A stretch of DNA of 18,827 bases from Rickettsiales bacterium (lineage in GTDB: Bacteria; Pseudomonadota; Alphaproteobacteria; Rickettsiales; UBA1997): the NCBI GenBank assembly GCA_947441695.1, contig CANEUK010000004.1:1-18827 (forward strand). Reading direction: 5' to 3'. Numbering within the stretch: the first letter of the stretch is position 1; every line of letters begins with the position of its first letter. The notes under the pieces were generated by a model, which saw only the letters and a program-made list of their open reading frames with translations, was not told the DNA's origin and searched no databases. The position numbers and the translations under genes are program-made. Below are positions 7,325 through 13,906 of this stretch, in pieces.

Positions 7325-7873
7325 TTAGTTAATTGCTGCAAAACATTCTTTGCCAATTTTATCGAGCTGGTTTTGCAAACTAGCATCAATAATTTCTGAA
7401 CCGATTTTTATTTGAAAACCGCCAATAATCTGCTCTCTAACAACTTCTTTTATTGCTATTATTTTGCTTGGGTATTTTTTTTCGATTAAAGATCTAATTT
7501 TATCGATTTGCTCTTTTTGGGCTTTAACGGCAACGATTACTTCAACTTCTAAAATGTTTTTTTGTTGTTTAACCAAGCGCAAAAACTCTTCGTAAATTTC
7601 TGGAAATAAATTCAATCTTCTGTTTCGAACAATTGAAGCAAAAAAATTAGAACTTAGCGCGCCTAAAGAAAATTTTTTTGTGACTTCTTCGATGATTTTT
7701 GCCAAATCATTTTTGGAAATTACTGGGTTTTTTAATTCGTGCGCAAAACTAGTGCTAAAATTTTGTTTGAAAGTTTCTAGCTCTAAAACAACTTTATCGA
7801 TCGATTTATTTTTGTTAGCTGCTACCAGTAAGGCTTTGGCGTAATTTTTGGCAATAACTGAAGCTCTTGGCAT
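7325..7873 (-). CDS. atpH: F1F0 ATP synthase subunit delta (OSCP)
   Basis: Delta belongs to the peripheral stalk that holds the F1 head against the membrane sector. The 182-aa length and the two-part layout fit: a helical N-domain (IAKNYAKALLVAANKN, about 8-23, with a conserved NRRLNLFPEI segment in the middle) and a C-domain with the typical pattern EQIIGGFQIKIGSEIIDASL (about 147-166). It is the first gene of the local atpHAG set, preceded by a 133-bp gap that should hold the promoter. The F0 genes are not in the window. Confidence 0.95.
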   Translation of the reverse strand: MPRASVIAKNYAKALLVAANKNKSIDKVVLELETFKQNFSTSFAHELKNPVISKNDLAKIIEEVTKKFSLGALSSNFFASIVRNRRLNLFPEIYEEFLRLVKQQKNILEVEVIVAVKAQKEQIDKIRSLIEKKYPSKIIAIKEVVREQIIGGFQIKIGSEIIDASLQNQLDKIGKECFAAIN

Positions 7874-8006
7874 TTGAAAATTTCTTTAAAATTTTTGAGT
7901 TTTTTTGTTTTTAAAAAACTATTAAACTTAGCTAAAATGAACCATCGGATGTTTGTGAAGCGCGCGGCAAAGTAGATTTGGAAAAATAAAATGCAACTTA
8001 CCAAAT
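7874..8006 (-). promoter_or_regulatory. Probable promoter region of atpHAG
   Basis: This 133-bp gap separates the M14-type hydrolase gene from atpH and is the longest one inside the minus-strand core block, so an atp promoter probably lies here. On the minus strand TTGCAT followed after 16 bases by TACTTT is a weak -35/-10 candidate near the right end. A perfect 8-bp palindrome TTAGCTAA lies near 7928-7935. The A/T-rich leader gives no Shine-Dalgarno for atpH. The promoter assignment rests mainly on position. Confidence 0.3.
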
Positions 8007-9029
8007 TTAGATATTTATTAGATCGACGCTATCAAAGTGTTCTTGTATATGATTTTCGCTTAAAAATTTTGCCGCAGGTTTTTCGCAAGCAATGTGAAAT
8101 AAGGCATCTCCTTTATTGGCTAGGGGTAAATTTGATATTCCAATTATCATGCCGCTTTCATGAGCTTTTACTAAAGTTTTTTGGTCGCCAAACGGATTAG
8201 AAATTTCACCAAGAATTTCGTTATTTTTTACAATTTTACCCAATTGGCGTTTAGCCACGTGAATTCCGCTATGAGGCGCGCGCACCCAGTAACCTGAACG
8301 CGCAATAAAAATTTTCTTTTTTAAAGTTTTTATTGGATTGGCGCTAATCATGCCAATTGAGCGCATCACGTTTAAAATTCCTTCCACGCCAATTTCAATA
8401 TTTACCTCGTCAAAACGAAGCGCTTCTCCAGCTTCAAATAAAATCATTGGAATATTTGACTGCGTGACTGCCGCGCGCAAAGAGCCATCGCGCAAGTTTG
8501 AATTAATAATTACGGGTGCGCCAAAAGATTTGGCTAATTCAAAAGTTTTAGAATCGGAAATATTGGCGCGAATTTGCGGATGATTGCAGCGATGAAAAGC
8601 GCCAGTGTGTAAATCAATTCCAATATCAGATTTTAAAACAATTTCTTGCATAAATTTATAGGCAAGTTGCGAAGTAAGTGAGCCATTTTTTATGCCAGGA
8701 AAACAGCGATTTAAGTCGCGTCTATCAGGCAAATAGCGACTACGATCGTTAAAACCAAAAATATTAACAATTGGAATTACAATTAGCGTGCCACAAATAT
8801 TTTTGAGCAATTTATTTGCCAGCAAGCGTCGTGCAATTTCAATGCCATTAATTTCGTCGCCATGGATTGTCGAAGATATAAACAAGGTTGGTCCGGGTTT
8901 TTTGCCACGCATCACTTCAACCGACATTTTTACATCGGTAAAATCGTAAATACTTCCCATGTCAATATTAACCCGCGTGCGCTTTCCAAGCGGTATTTCA
9001 ACTCCGTCAATTACAAATTTTTCATTCAT
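8007..9029 (-). CDS. M14-type zinc deacylase, AstE/AspA (succinylglutamate desuccinylase/aspartoacylase) family
   Basis: The family hydrolyses N-acyl amino acids or related amides in the cytoplasm. The zinc motif HGDE gives H56 and E59, with the third ligand H141 in DLHTG. DRRDLNRCFPG (102-112) is the substrate-carboxylate segment, and LFEAGE (197-202) holds the probable general base E199. The C-terminal part (about 240-340) resembles the beta-domain of family members, including APHSGIHVAKRQLG. There is no signal peptide. At 340 aa it is of normal length. Its ATG at 9029 overlaps the ureohydrolase stop by 8 bases, so the two are translationally coupled. The substrate cannot be told from sequence: N-acetyl-diaminobutyrate, acylated polyamine or acyl-amino acid are all open. 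True AstE or aspartoacylase activity is not implied, because no ast genes are near. Confidence 0.88.
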   Translation of the reverse strand: MNEKFVIDGVEIPLGKRTRVNIDMGSIYDFTDVKMSVEVMRGKKPGPTLFISSTIHGDEINGIEIARRLLANKLLKNICGTLIVIPIVNIFGFNDRSRYLPDRRDLNRCFPGIKNGSLTSQLAYKFMQEIVLKSDIGIDLHTGAFHRCNHPQIRANISDSKTFELAKSFGAPVIINSNLRDGSLRAAVTQSNIPMILFEAGEALRFDEVNIEIGVEGILNVMRSIGMISANPIKTLKKKIFIARSGYWVRAPHSGIHVAKRQLGKIVKNNEILGEISNPFGDQKTLVKAHESGMIIGISNLPLANKGDALFHIACEKPAAKFLSENHIQEHFDSVDLINI

Positions 9030-9921
9030 TTTTGTTATTTAAAAAAGTGTAAGACAAAATTTTGTAACACAATTTTGCTGCTAAAAAATCACAAGAATGT
9101 AGCGCTTTTACTGGAGCCAATTCTACCACATCGGCACCAACAATATTAGAAATTTTGCTGGCTTCGCGAATTATGTCGAGCGCGTCTTCCCACATCACGC
9201 CGCCAGGTTCTGGAGTTCCGGTTGCTTGCATCAGACTTGAATCAAATCCATCTAAGTCAAAAGTTAAAAAAACTGGACGACCTTTAAGTGGTTCGACAAT
9301 TTTTTTAGCGTTCCAGTTACGGCGATCTTTGCCAAAATGCATATGAATGCGATGTCGATTTGCCTCAAGAAATGGTATTTCGCTTGCCGAAATGTTGCGA
9401 ATGCCACACGAAATTAAAGTTGAAATTGGATGATCCATAACACGGCGCAAAGCTGCGGCGTGAGAATAATGTTCGCCGTCAAAACCATCGCGCAAATCAG
9501 CGTGAGCGTCAAAATGTAAAATTGCCAAGTCGGGATATTTTTTAACAAAAGGGCGAATTGAGCCAGCGGTTATTGAATGCTCGCCGCCAAGAATTAGTGG
9601 AAATTTTTGGGCAGCTAAAATTTTAGCAGTGATTTTTTCAAGCTGATCAAGCGAATTAACCACCGAGCTATAATCAATTTTTGGGTTTTTTAAAGTTGCT
9701 ACGCCATATTTTCTGAAAGGCTCGCACCAAAATTCTTCATCAAAAAGCTCAACTTGTTTTGAGGCTTTGATAATTGCTTTTGGCCCATTTTTGGTGCCGC
9801 CGCCATAACTAACAGATTTTTCCAAACCAAAAGGAACAACCACAACTTTTGCGTCATTTGCTGATTTTAAATATTTTTCTTCAACTCCAAGAAAACCCGA
9901 TTTTTGTGAAACGAACTGCAT
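9022..9921 (-). CDS. speB: Agmatinase-type ureohydrolase
   Basis: This family of manganese enzymes hydrolyses guanidino groups to urea plus an amine; agmatinase makes putrescine from agmatine. All metal motifs are present: GGEHSIT (H115), HFDAHADLRD (D138, H140, D142), SHAAALRR (H154), TFDLDGFD (D222, D224) and GTPEPGG (235-241). The length of 299 aa is normal. It overlaps the start of the M14-type deacylase by 8 bases and follows purK after 81 bases. No arginine decarboxylase is visible to supply agmatine, so guanidinobutyrate or another guanidine compound remains possible. The ureohydrolase fold is certain; agmatine as substrate, and therefore the symbol, is the likely default only. Confidence 0.85.
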   Translation of the reverse strand: MQFVSQKSGFLGVEEKYLKSANDAKVVVVPFGLEKSVSYGGGTKNGPKAIIKASKQVELFDEEFWCEPFRKYGVATLKNPKIDYSSVVNSLDQLEKITAKILAAQKFPLILGGEHSITAGSIRPFVKKYPDLAILHFDAHADLRDGFDGEHYSHAAALRRVMDHPISTLISCGIRNISASEIPFLEANRHRIHMHFGKDRRNWNAKKIVEPLKGRPVFLTFDLDGFDSSLMQATGTPEPGGVMWEDALDIIREASKISNIVGADVVELAPVKALHSCDFLAAKLCYKILSYTFLNNKNE

Positions 9922-10002
9922 TTTTTATTTTAAAAATATTGAAGAAACCTCTAAAAAACCCTGATTTTTCAAGAAATTTTAGGCAGTTAATAATTTTGAA
10001 AC

Positions 10003-11085
10003 TTATGCCAAATCAAATTCGACGGAAGTTTGAATTTGATTTAGTATATTTACATGTCCCATCTTGCGACCAGCCTTGATTTCAGACTTGCCATAAAGAT
10101 GAATTTTAGCGCACGAATTTTGATAAAATTTTTCTAAATCTTGCACTTCATCGCCAATCAAATTTTTCATATAACCTTGCGAGTGAAACTTGGTTGAACC
10201 AAGCGGCAAGTTGGTAATTGCCCGAATTAATTGTTCAAATTGCGAAGTAATTGCGGCGTCCATAGAAAAATGCCCAGAATTGTGCGGTCTTGGCGCCAAT
10301 TCATTCACCAATAATTCTTCGCCAATTACAAAAAATTCTACCGCCAAAACCCCTGTTAAATCTAGCTTTTCAGCAATTTTTTTAGCAATTTCTTGCGCTT
10401 TAGTTTTTAAATTTTGTGAAATTTTTGCCGGATAATGGCTTTCATCCAAAATACCATTTTTATGAATGTTTGTTAATGGTTCATAAACGGCAATTTCTCC
10501 TTTGTTTGAACGGGCTACAACTACCGAAATTTCTGAATCAAAAGGGCAAAATTTTTCTAAAACTAGTTTTTGCTTTTCAGCTTTTAACCAAGCGTTTTTG
10601 GCATCTGCAATGTTTTTTAAAACAAATTGTCCTTTGCCGTCATAACCCATTAAGGCAGTTTTTAAAATAGCTTTGCCAAATTTTTCTAAATTTTTTTCTA
10701 AATCTTCAAGGCTTGAAATTTCGTCATATTCAGTGGTTTTTACACCAATAGAATTCAAAAAAGATTTTTCCAAAATTCGATGTTGGGTAATTTCTAAAAT
10801 TTTTGGATTTGGAAAAACTTCGATGTGAGAATTGATAAATTTAACTGCCGAAACTGGAATATTTTCGAACTCAAAAGTTGCTATATCAACCATTTGGGCG
10901 AATTGTTTTAGCGCGTTTTCGTCGCCATAATTGGCAATAATTGTTTGATTAGTTGCAAAACTAGCGGGCGAGTTTTTTTGGTCGGTAAAAATAACAGTTT
11001 CTAGCCCCATTTTGTGAGCGGAAAAACAAATCATGCGGCCTAATTGTCCGCCGCCAATAATTCCAATTTTCGAGATTTTTTTCAC
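10003..11085 (-). CDS. purK: N5-carboxyaminoimidazole ribonucleotide synthase
   Basis: PurK uses ATP and bicarbonate to make N5-CAIR from AIR in purine biosynthesis. The N-terminal IGIIGGGQLGRM (about 7-18) is the PurK/PurT pre-ATP-grasp signature. LKTALMGYDGKGQFVLK (about 141-157) is the ATP-grasp nucleotide-binding segment. GVLAVEFFV (about 242-250) and NELAPRPHNSGH (about 257-268) supply metal and AIR binding residues. At 360 aa it has normal length. The start is GTG at 11085, chosen because the glycine-rich strand begins directly after it. purE, the usual partner, is not adjacent. It is transcribed divergently from the Trm112-like gene across 74 bases. Confidence 0.96.
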   Translation of the reverse strand: MKKISKIGIIGGGQLGRMICFSAHKMGLETVIFTDQKNSPASFATNQTIIANYGDENALKQFAQMVDIATFEFENIPVSAVKFINSHIEVFPNPKILEITQHRILEKSFLNSIGVKTTEYDEISSLEDLEKNLEKFGKAILKTALMGYDGKGQFVLKNIADAKNAWLKAEKQKLVLEKFCPFDSEISVVVARSNKGEIAVYEPLTNIHKNGILDESHYPAKISQNLKTKAQEIAKKIAEKLDLTGVLAVEFFVIGEELLVNELAPRPHNSGHFSMDAAITSQFEQLIRAITNLPLGSTKFHSQGYMKNLIGDEVQDLEKFYQNSCAKIHLYGKSEIKAGRKMGHVNILNQIQTSVEFDLA

Positions 11086-11159
11086 TTAGAAAAAGTAAAG
11101 GTGGTTTAAAAAATAAAGGGCGACAAAGTATTTTTGTCTAAATTTTTTTTCAATAAATT
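11086..11159. promoter_or_regulatory. Divergent intergenic region with dyad GACAAA-N5-TTTGTC
   Basis: These 74 bases separate the starts of purK (minus) and the Trm112-like gene (plus), so both promoters should lie here. A perfect dyad GACAAA/TTTGTC with a 5-base spacer is at 11122-11138, about midway. That is a plausible operator position, but 6-bp arms in AT-rich DNA can occur by chance. No strong -35/-10 pair is recognisable on either strand. Confidence 0.3.
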
Positions 11160-11336
11160 ATGTCTGATTTAATTGCCCCAGAACTATTGCAAATTCTAAT
11201 TTGTCCGTTGTGTAAAAGTGAATTATTTTTTGACGAAAAAAATCAAGAACTAATCTGTTTTAAATCAAAACTGGCTTTTAAGATAAAAGATCAAATTCCA
11301 GTAATGTTGATTGATGAAGCAAGAAAAATTTCATAA
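11160..11336 (+). CDS. Trm112-like small zinc-ribbon protein (UPF0434/YcaR type)
   Basis: This 58-codon ORF encodes ELLQILICPLCKSELFF near its start and QELICFKSKLAFKIKDQIPV followed by MLIDEAR near its end. That is the complete pattern of the bacterial Trm112/YcaR family, with the CPxC pair at C15 and C18, C33, and the IPVML-DEAR end. Members are about 60 aa; in eukaryotes and archaea Trm112 is the activating partner of several methyltransferases, while the bacterial role is little defined. It lies 36 bases upstream of rlmE on the same strand, so it is probably co-transcribed with an rRNA methyltransferase gene. No Shine-Dalgarno is seen. The family is recognised with good confidence; the function in this organism is unknown. 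Confidence 0.88.
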   Translation: MSDLIAPELLQILICPLCKSELFFDEKNQELICFKSKLAFKIKDQIPVMLIDEARKIS

Positions 11337-11372
11337 CAATTCAAAGCGCAATCAGAATTTAACTAAATATTT

Positions 11373-12059
11373 ATGCCGCAAAAATCGCAAAGACTTAAAA
11401 AAGCCAAACGCCTAAAAAAATCTTCACAAAAATGGATTTTGCGTCAAATCAACGATCCTTTTGTTGAGCGCGCCAAGCTTGAAGGCTGGCGAAGTAGAGC
11501 CGCTTTTAAAATTATTGAAGCAGACGAAAAATTTAAAATTTTTAAAAAAGGAAAAATTGTTGTTGATTTAGGTGCCGCTCCGGGCGGATGGAGCCAATAT
11601 GCCATAACCAAAGTTGGCGAAGGAAACGTTGTGGCGATTGACTTGCTAGAAATTGATTCTTTGCCTGGCGTAAAGTTTTTTTGCCAAGATTTTTTAGAAA
11701 ATGATGCCCCTCAAAAAATAATTTCATGTTTAAAAGAAATCTCTCATAACAATTATGGAAGATGCGACGTTGTGCTTTCGGATATGGCGGCCAATACAAC
11801 GGGCGATTCTTTTACCGACCATATTAGAATAATTGCTTTGCTTGAAAGCGCGCTTGATTTGGCTGAAAAAATTCTATCAAAAAATGGCTGCTTTGTTGGT
11901 AAAATTTTTCAAGGCGGCAGTTCCGACGAAATTTTAACAAAACTTCGTCGCAGTTTTTCAATTGTAAAATATTTTAAACCAAAATCTTCTCGCAAAGATT
12001 CGTCAGAAACTTATTTGGTGGCGCTTGGATTTAAACATTGCGAGCTAGATAAATCTTGA
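11373..12059 (+). CDS. rlmE: 23S rRNA (uridine-2552-2'-O)-methyltransferase RlmE (FtsJ/RrmJ)
   Basis: RlmE methylates the 2'-O of U2552 in the A loop of 23S rRNA late in 50S assembly, using SAM. The SAM-binding strand and loop VVDLGAAPGGWSQ are at 63-75. The K-D-K-E catalytic set is present: K46 (SRAAFK), D137 (LSDMAANTTG), K177 (FVGKIFQG) and E212 (SSETYLVALGF). The N-terminal 22 residues are strongly basic, with many lysines, and probably contact rRNA. At 228 aa it is of normal length. It follows the Trm112-like gene by 36 bases. The next plus-strand gene begins about 200 bases downstream. Confidence 0.96.
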   Translation: MPQKSQRLKKAKRLKKSSQKWILRQINDPFVERAKLEGWRSRAAFKIIEADEKFKIFKKGKIVVDLGAAPGGWSQYAITKVGEGNVVAIDLLEIDSLPGVKFFCQDFLENDAPQKIISCLKEISHNNYGRCDVVLSDMAANTTGDSFTDHIRIIALLESALDLAEKILSKNGCFVGKIFQGGSSDEILTKLRRSFSIVKYFKPKSSRKDSSETYLVALGFKHCELDKS

Positions 12060-12261
12060 ATAATTAGATTAATTGCAATTTGCTTTGCGGTCATTTTTTA
12101 ATTTGTCTTGCATCAAAAAGTTTCATCACTTTTTTTCAATTTTAAAAAAGATTCGACTTCTTAAAAAAAAATCTTTTATTTCTTCAAAAGACAAAAAATC
12201 AAACATTATTATCCCCAAATGTCATTTGAGCGCGCGGGACAAAAACAAACCAAAAACCCTT
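12060..12261 (+). other. Intergenic leader between rlmE and exported protein
   Basis: About 200 AT-rich bases. A weak AT-only stem (AAAAGATT at 12146-12153 with AATCTTTT at 12170-12177) could end the rlmE transcript, but it is not convincing. The promoter for the exported-protein gene should lie here; no clear -35/-10 pair is visible. Confidence 0.3.
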
Positions 12262-12756
12262 ATGAAAATTCTAACTACAATTCTGTTTGCTACCTTTATT
12301 TTGTTGAGTTCGCAAGGTTTCAGCAAAACTGATCAAGTCAACTCTTCAATTCCCGAAAAAAAAGACCCAATCGAAGAAACCAAAATTCAGTCTTTCGATT
12401 TTCAAAAGTTATTTTCAGAAGCTGAAAATTATTTCAAAGTTGCCAAAGCTTGGAAAAAAATAAAGTGCGAACCAAAAACTGGCTTCATTTGCACCAAAAG
12501 AGAATGTAACAAAAGAGATACCAAAGCCTATTTAATTTTGGACAAAGCCAAAAAAACCATCACACGTTGCGAAGACGAAACTTGCGAAAGTTTTGCTGCC
12601 GAATTTAAGCAAAATGGAGTATTTTTTAATATTCAATCTGAAGGTCCAATTGGAACTTTAATCAGAGTTTTGGGCGATAGTCGCTACAAAGAAATAACTA
12701 CCGTTGGCTTAGACGCCTACATTGCCAACGGTAATTGCGAAGCTATTACTGACTAG
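12262..12756 (+). CDS. Cysteine-rich exported protein of unknown function
   Basis: I do not recognise this family with certainty. The ATG at 12262 starts a typical signal peptide (MKILTTILFATFILLSSQG, with cleavage likely around residues 19-22), giving 164 aa. The frame stays open upstream to a TTG at 12073, but the extra sequence is low-complexity Lys/Phe-rich and would bury the signal peptide, so I reject it. After a charged linker (about 25-60) a compact domain follows with seven cysteines: IKCEPKTGFICTKRECNK, then ITRCEDETCES, and a final NGNCEAITD. Three disulfides or a metal site in the periplasm are possible. There is no Shine-Dalgarno. It converges with dps and overlaps it by 11 bases (12746-12756), so no terminator separates them. 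Confidence 0.7.
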   Translation: MKILTTILFATFILLSSQGFSKTDQVNSSIPEKKDPIEETKIQSFDFQKLFSEAENYFKVAKAWKKIKCEPKTGFICTKRECNKRDTKAYLILDKAKKTITRCEDETCESFAAEFKQNGVFFNIQSEGPIGTLIRVLGDSRYKEITTVGLDAYIANGNCEAITD

Positions 12757-13186
12757 AAATTATCATCCAAATTGCTTTTTCGTGAACTTGGCTTCTGCCG
12801 ATCAACAAATCGGCGGTTGCTTCGTCTTCTTCGTCTTGCGCTGCCTTGATTCCTTCTTTCAAGTCTTCCACCAAAACTTGGTGACTAGCGGCTAAATCTT
12901 TTAAAATTTCGCTGCTATTAAAATTTTTATTGCCACTTTTAATTTTACTTAGTTTTTGAAAATATTCAAAAGTGCCATCAACCTTAGAACCTAAAGCGCG
13001 AATTCTTTCGGCAATTTCATCAATTGCTTGCGACAATTCTTCATATTGCAAACCAAACATTTCGTGTAACGACTTAAAATTTTCACCCGTCACATTCCAA
13101 TGATAATTCTGCGTTTTCAGTGCTAGAGCGTAAGAATTGGCTAAAGTTTGCTCTAAATTTGCCAAAGTGCGGTGATTTTTTTTCAT
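12746..13186 (-). CDS. dps: Dps-family ferritin-like DNA-protection protein
   Basis: Dps forms a 12-subunit shell that oxidises and stores iron and shields DNA from peroxide damage. At 146 aa it has the four-helix layout with the ferroxidase residues of the family: H29 (in TQNYHWNVTG), H41 (SLHEMFGLQYEEL) and D56/E60 (AIDEIAERIRALG). The region DLKEGIKAAQDEEDEATADL forms the third helix, followed by VHEKAIWMI. There is no long lysine-rich N-terminal tail, only KKNHR, so DNA binding may be weak. It has a clear Shine-Dalgarno, which nearly all other genes here lack, suggesting strong expression. It overlaps the exported-protein gene tail to tail. Confidence 0.94.
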   Translation of the reverse strand: MKKNHRTLANLEQTLANSYALALKTQNYHWNVTGENFKSLHEMFGLQYEELSQAIDEIAERIRALGSKVDGTFEYFQKLSKIKSGNKNFNSSEILKDLAASHQVLVEDLKEGIKAAQDEEDEATADLLIGRSQVHEKAIWMIISSQ

Positions 13187-13194
13187 AAAAATTA

Positions 13195-13199
13195 CTCCT
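13195..13199 (-). promoter_or_regulatory. Shine-Dalgarno of dps (AGGAG)
   Basis: On the minus strand AGGAG ends 8 bases before the dps ATG at 13186. It is one of only two good Shine-Dalgarno sequences in the window. Confidence 0.75.
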
Positions 13200-13260
13200 G
13201 ATTTTAAATTGCTAAAAATTGCGCCATTAAACTTATGCCAAAAATTGGATTATCAGAGTT

Positions 13261-13884
13261 TTATTTTGGTATAAACAAAACACTAACAATGCCATAAATT
13301 CCAAAGCTACCAATTATCACTCCCGCAAGTATTTTTACTCTTGCCATCCAAAGTTGTGACATTTTGCGATGCATGCGCGACACGCTACCGCACAAGACAA
13401 AAGCCCAAATTACCGAACCCGAAAAAATTCCAGCCACTGTTATCAACATTTCTTGACCAGTTAAAACCGTGCCAGTCATGGTGGCAAAAAGGCCAACAAA
13501 AAGCACGATTGTCATCGGGCTTCCTAAACAAAGAAAAGACGTAAAAAACATCGTTTGAAAAAAACCACGTTTTTTAGTTTTTATTTCGGCGAAAGAAAAA
13601 TTACGAGCAGTTTTAAATTCATACAAAGCCAGTAAAATCAAGGCCAAGCCGCTTATCACCTTAACTTCTGAAATATAAGTGGTTAAAAATTTTGAAATGA
13701 AAACCAAGCCGCCCGTCGCAACAAAGCCATAAAATCCTTCAGTAATTGAAGCGCCAAAACTGGTGGCAAAACCAATTTTAAAACCACGAGTTAAACAGTT
13801 TTTAATCGCCAAAGTTGAAATTGGCCCAACTGGCATGGCGATTGAAAGTCCAATCAGAATTGATTTAAGAAAAAGCAGAAACAT
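13261..13884 (-). CDS. LysE/RhtB-family exporter
   Basis: This is an inner-membrane protein of the amino-acid/homoserine efflux family. The start of the chosen protein, with LKSILIGLSIAMPVGPISTL, is the family signature (first helix with the conserved PVGP). Six hydrophobic segments can be drawn: about residues 3-24, 36-60, 69-87, 114-136, 146-170 and 181-204. I chose the ATG at 13884 (207 aa, usual length). The frame stays open to a TTG at 13926, which would overlap the protease gene and add a hydrophilic lead not seen in the family. It starts 22 bases after the protease stop. The substrate is unknown. Confidence 0.9.
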   Translation of the reverse strand: MFLLFLKSILIGLSIAMPVGPISTLAIKNCLTRGFKIGFATSFGASITEGFYGFVATGGLVFISKFLTTYISEVKVISGLALILLALYEFKTARNFSFAEIKTKKRGFFQTMFFTSFLCLGSPMTIVLFVGLFATMTGTVLTGQEMLITVAGIFSGSVIWAFVLCGSVSRMHRKMSQLWMARVKILAGVIIGSFGIYGIVSVLFIPK

Positions 13885-13906
13885 AAAATTTAAATATTGG
13901 TTTTTG

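Noticed and set aside
7822..8004. 60-codon minus-strand ORF overlapping the atpH start
   Set aside because: Mostly in the AT-rich atp leader and out of frame with atpH; no recognisable protein features.
8007..9029. Naming the M14-type gene astE or aspA
   Set aside because: Family motifs are shared by enzymes with several substrates, and no ast pathway genes are in context.
12073..12261. 63-residue N-terminal extension of the exported protein from a TTG
   Set aside because: Low-complexity Lys/Phe-rich text; the ATG at 12262 begins a proper signal peptide.
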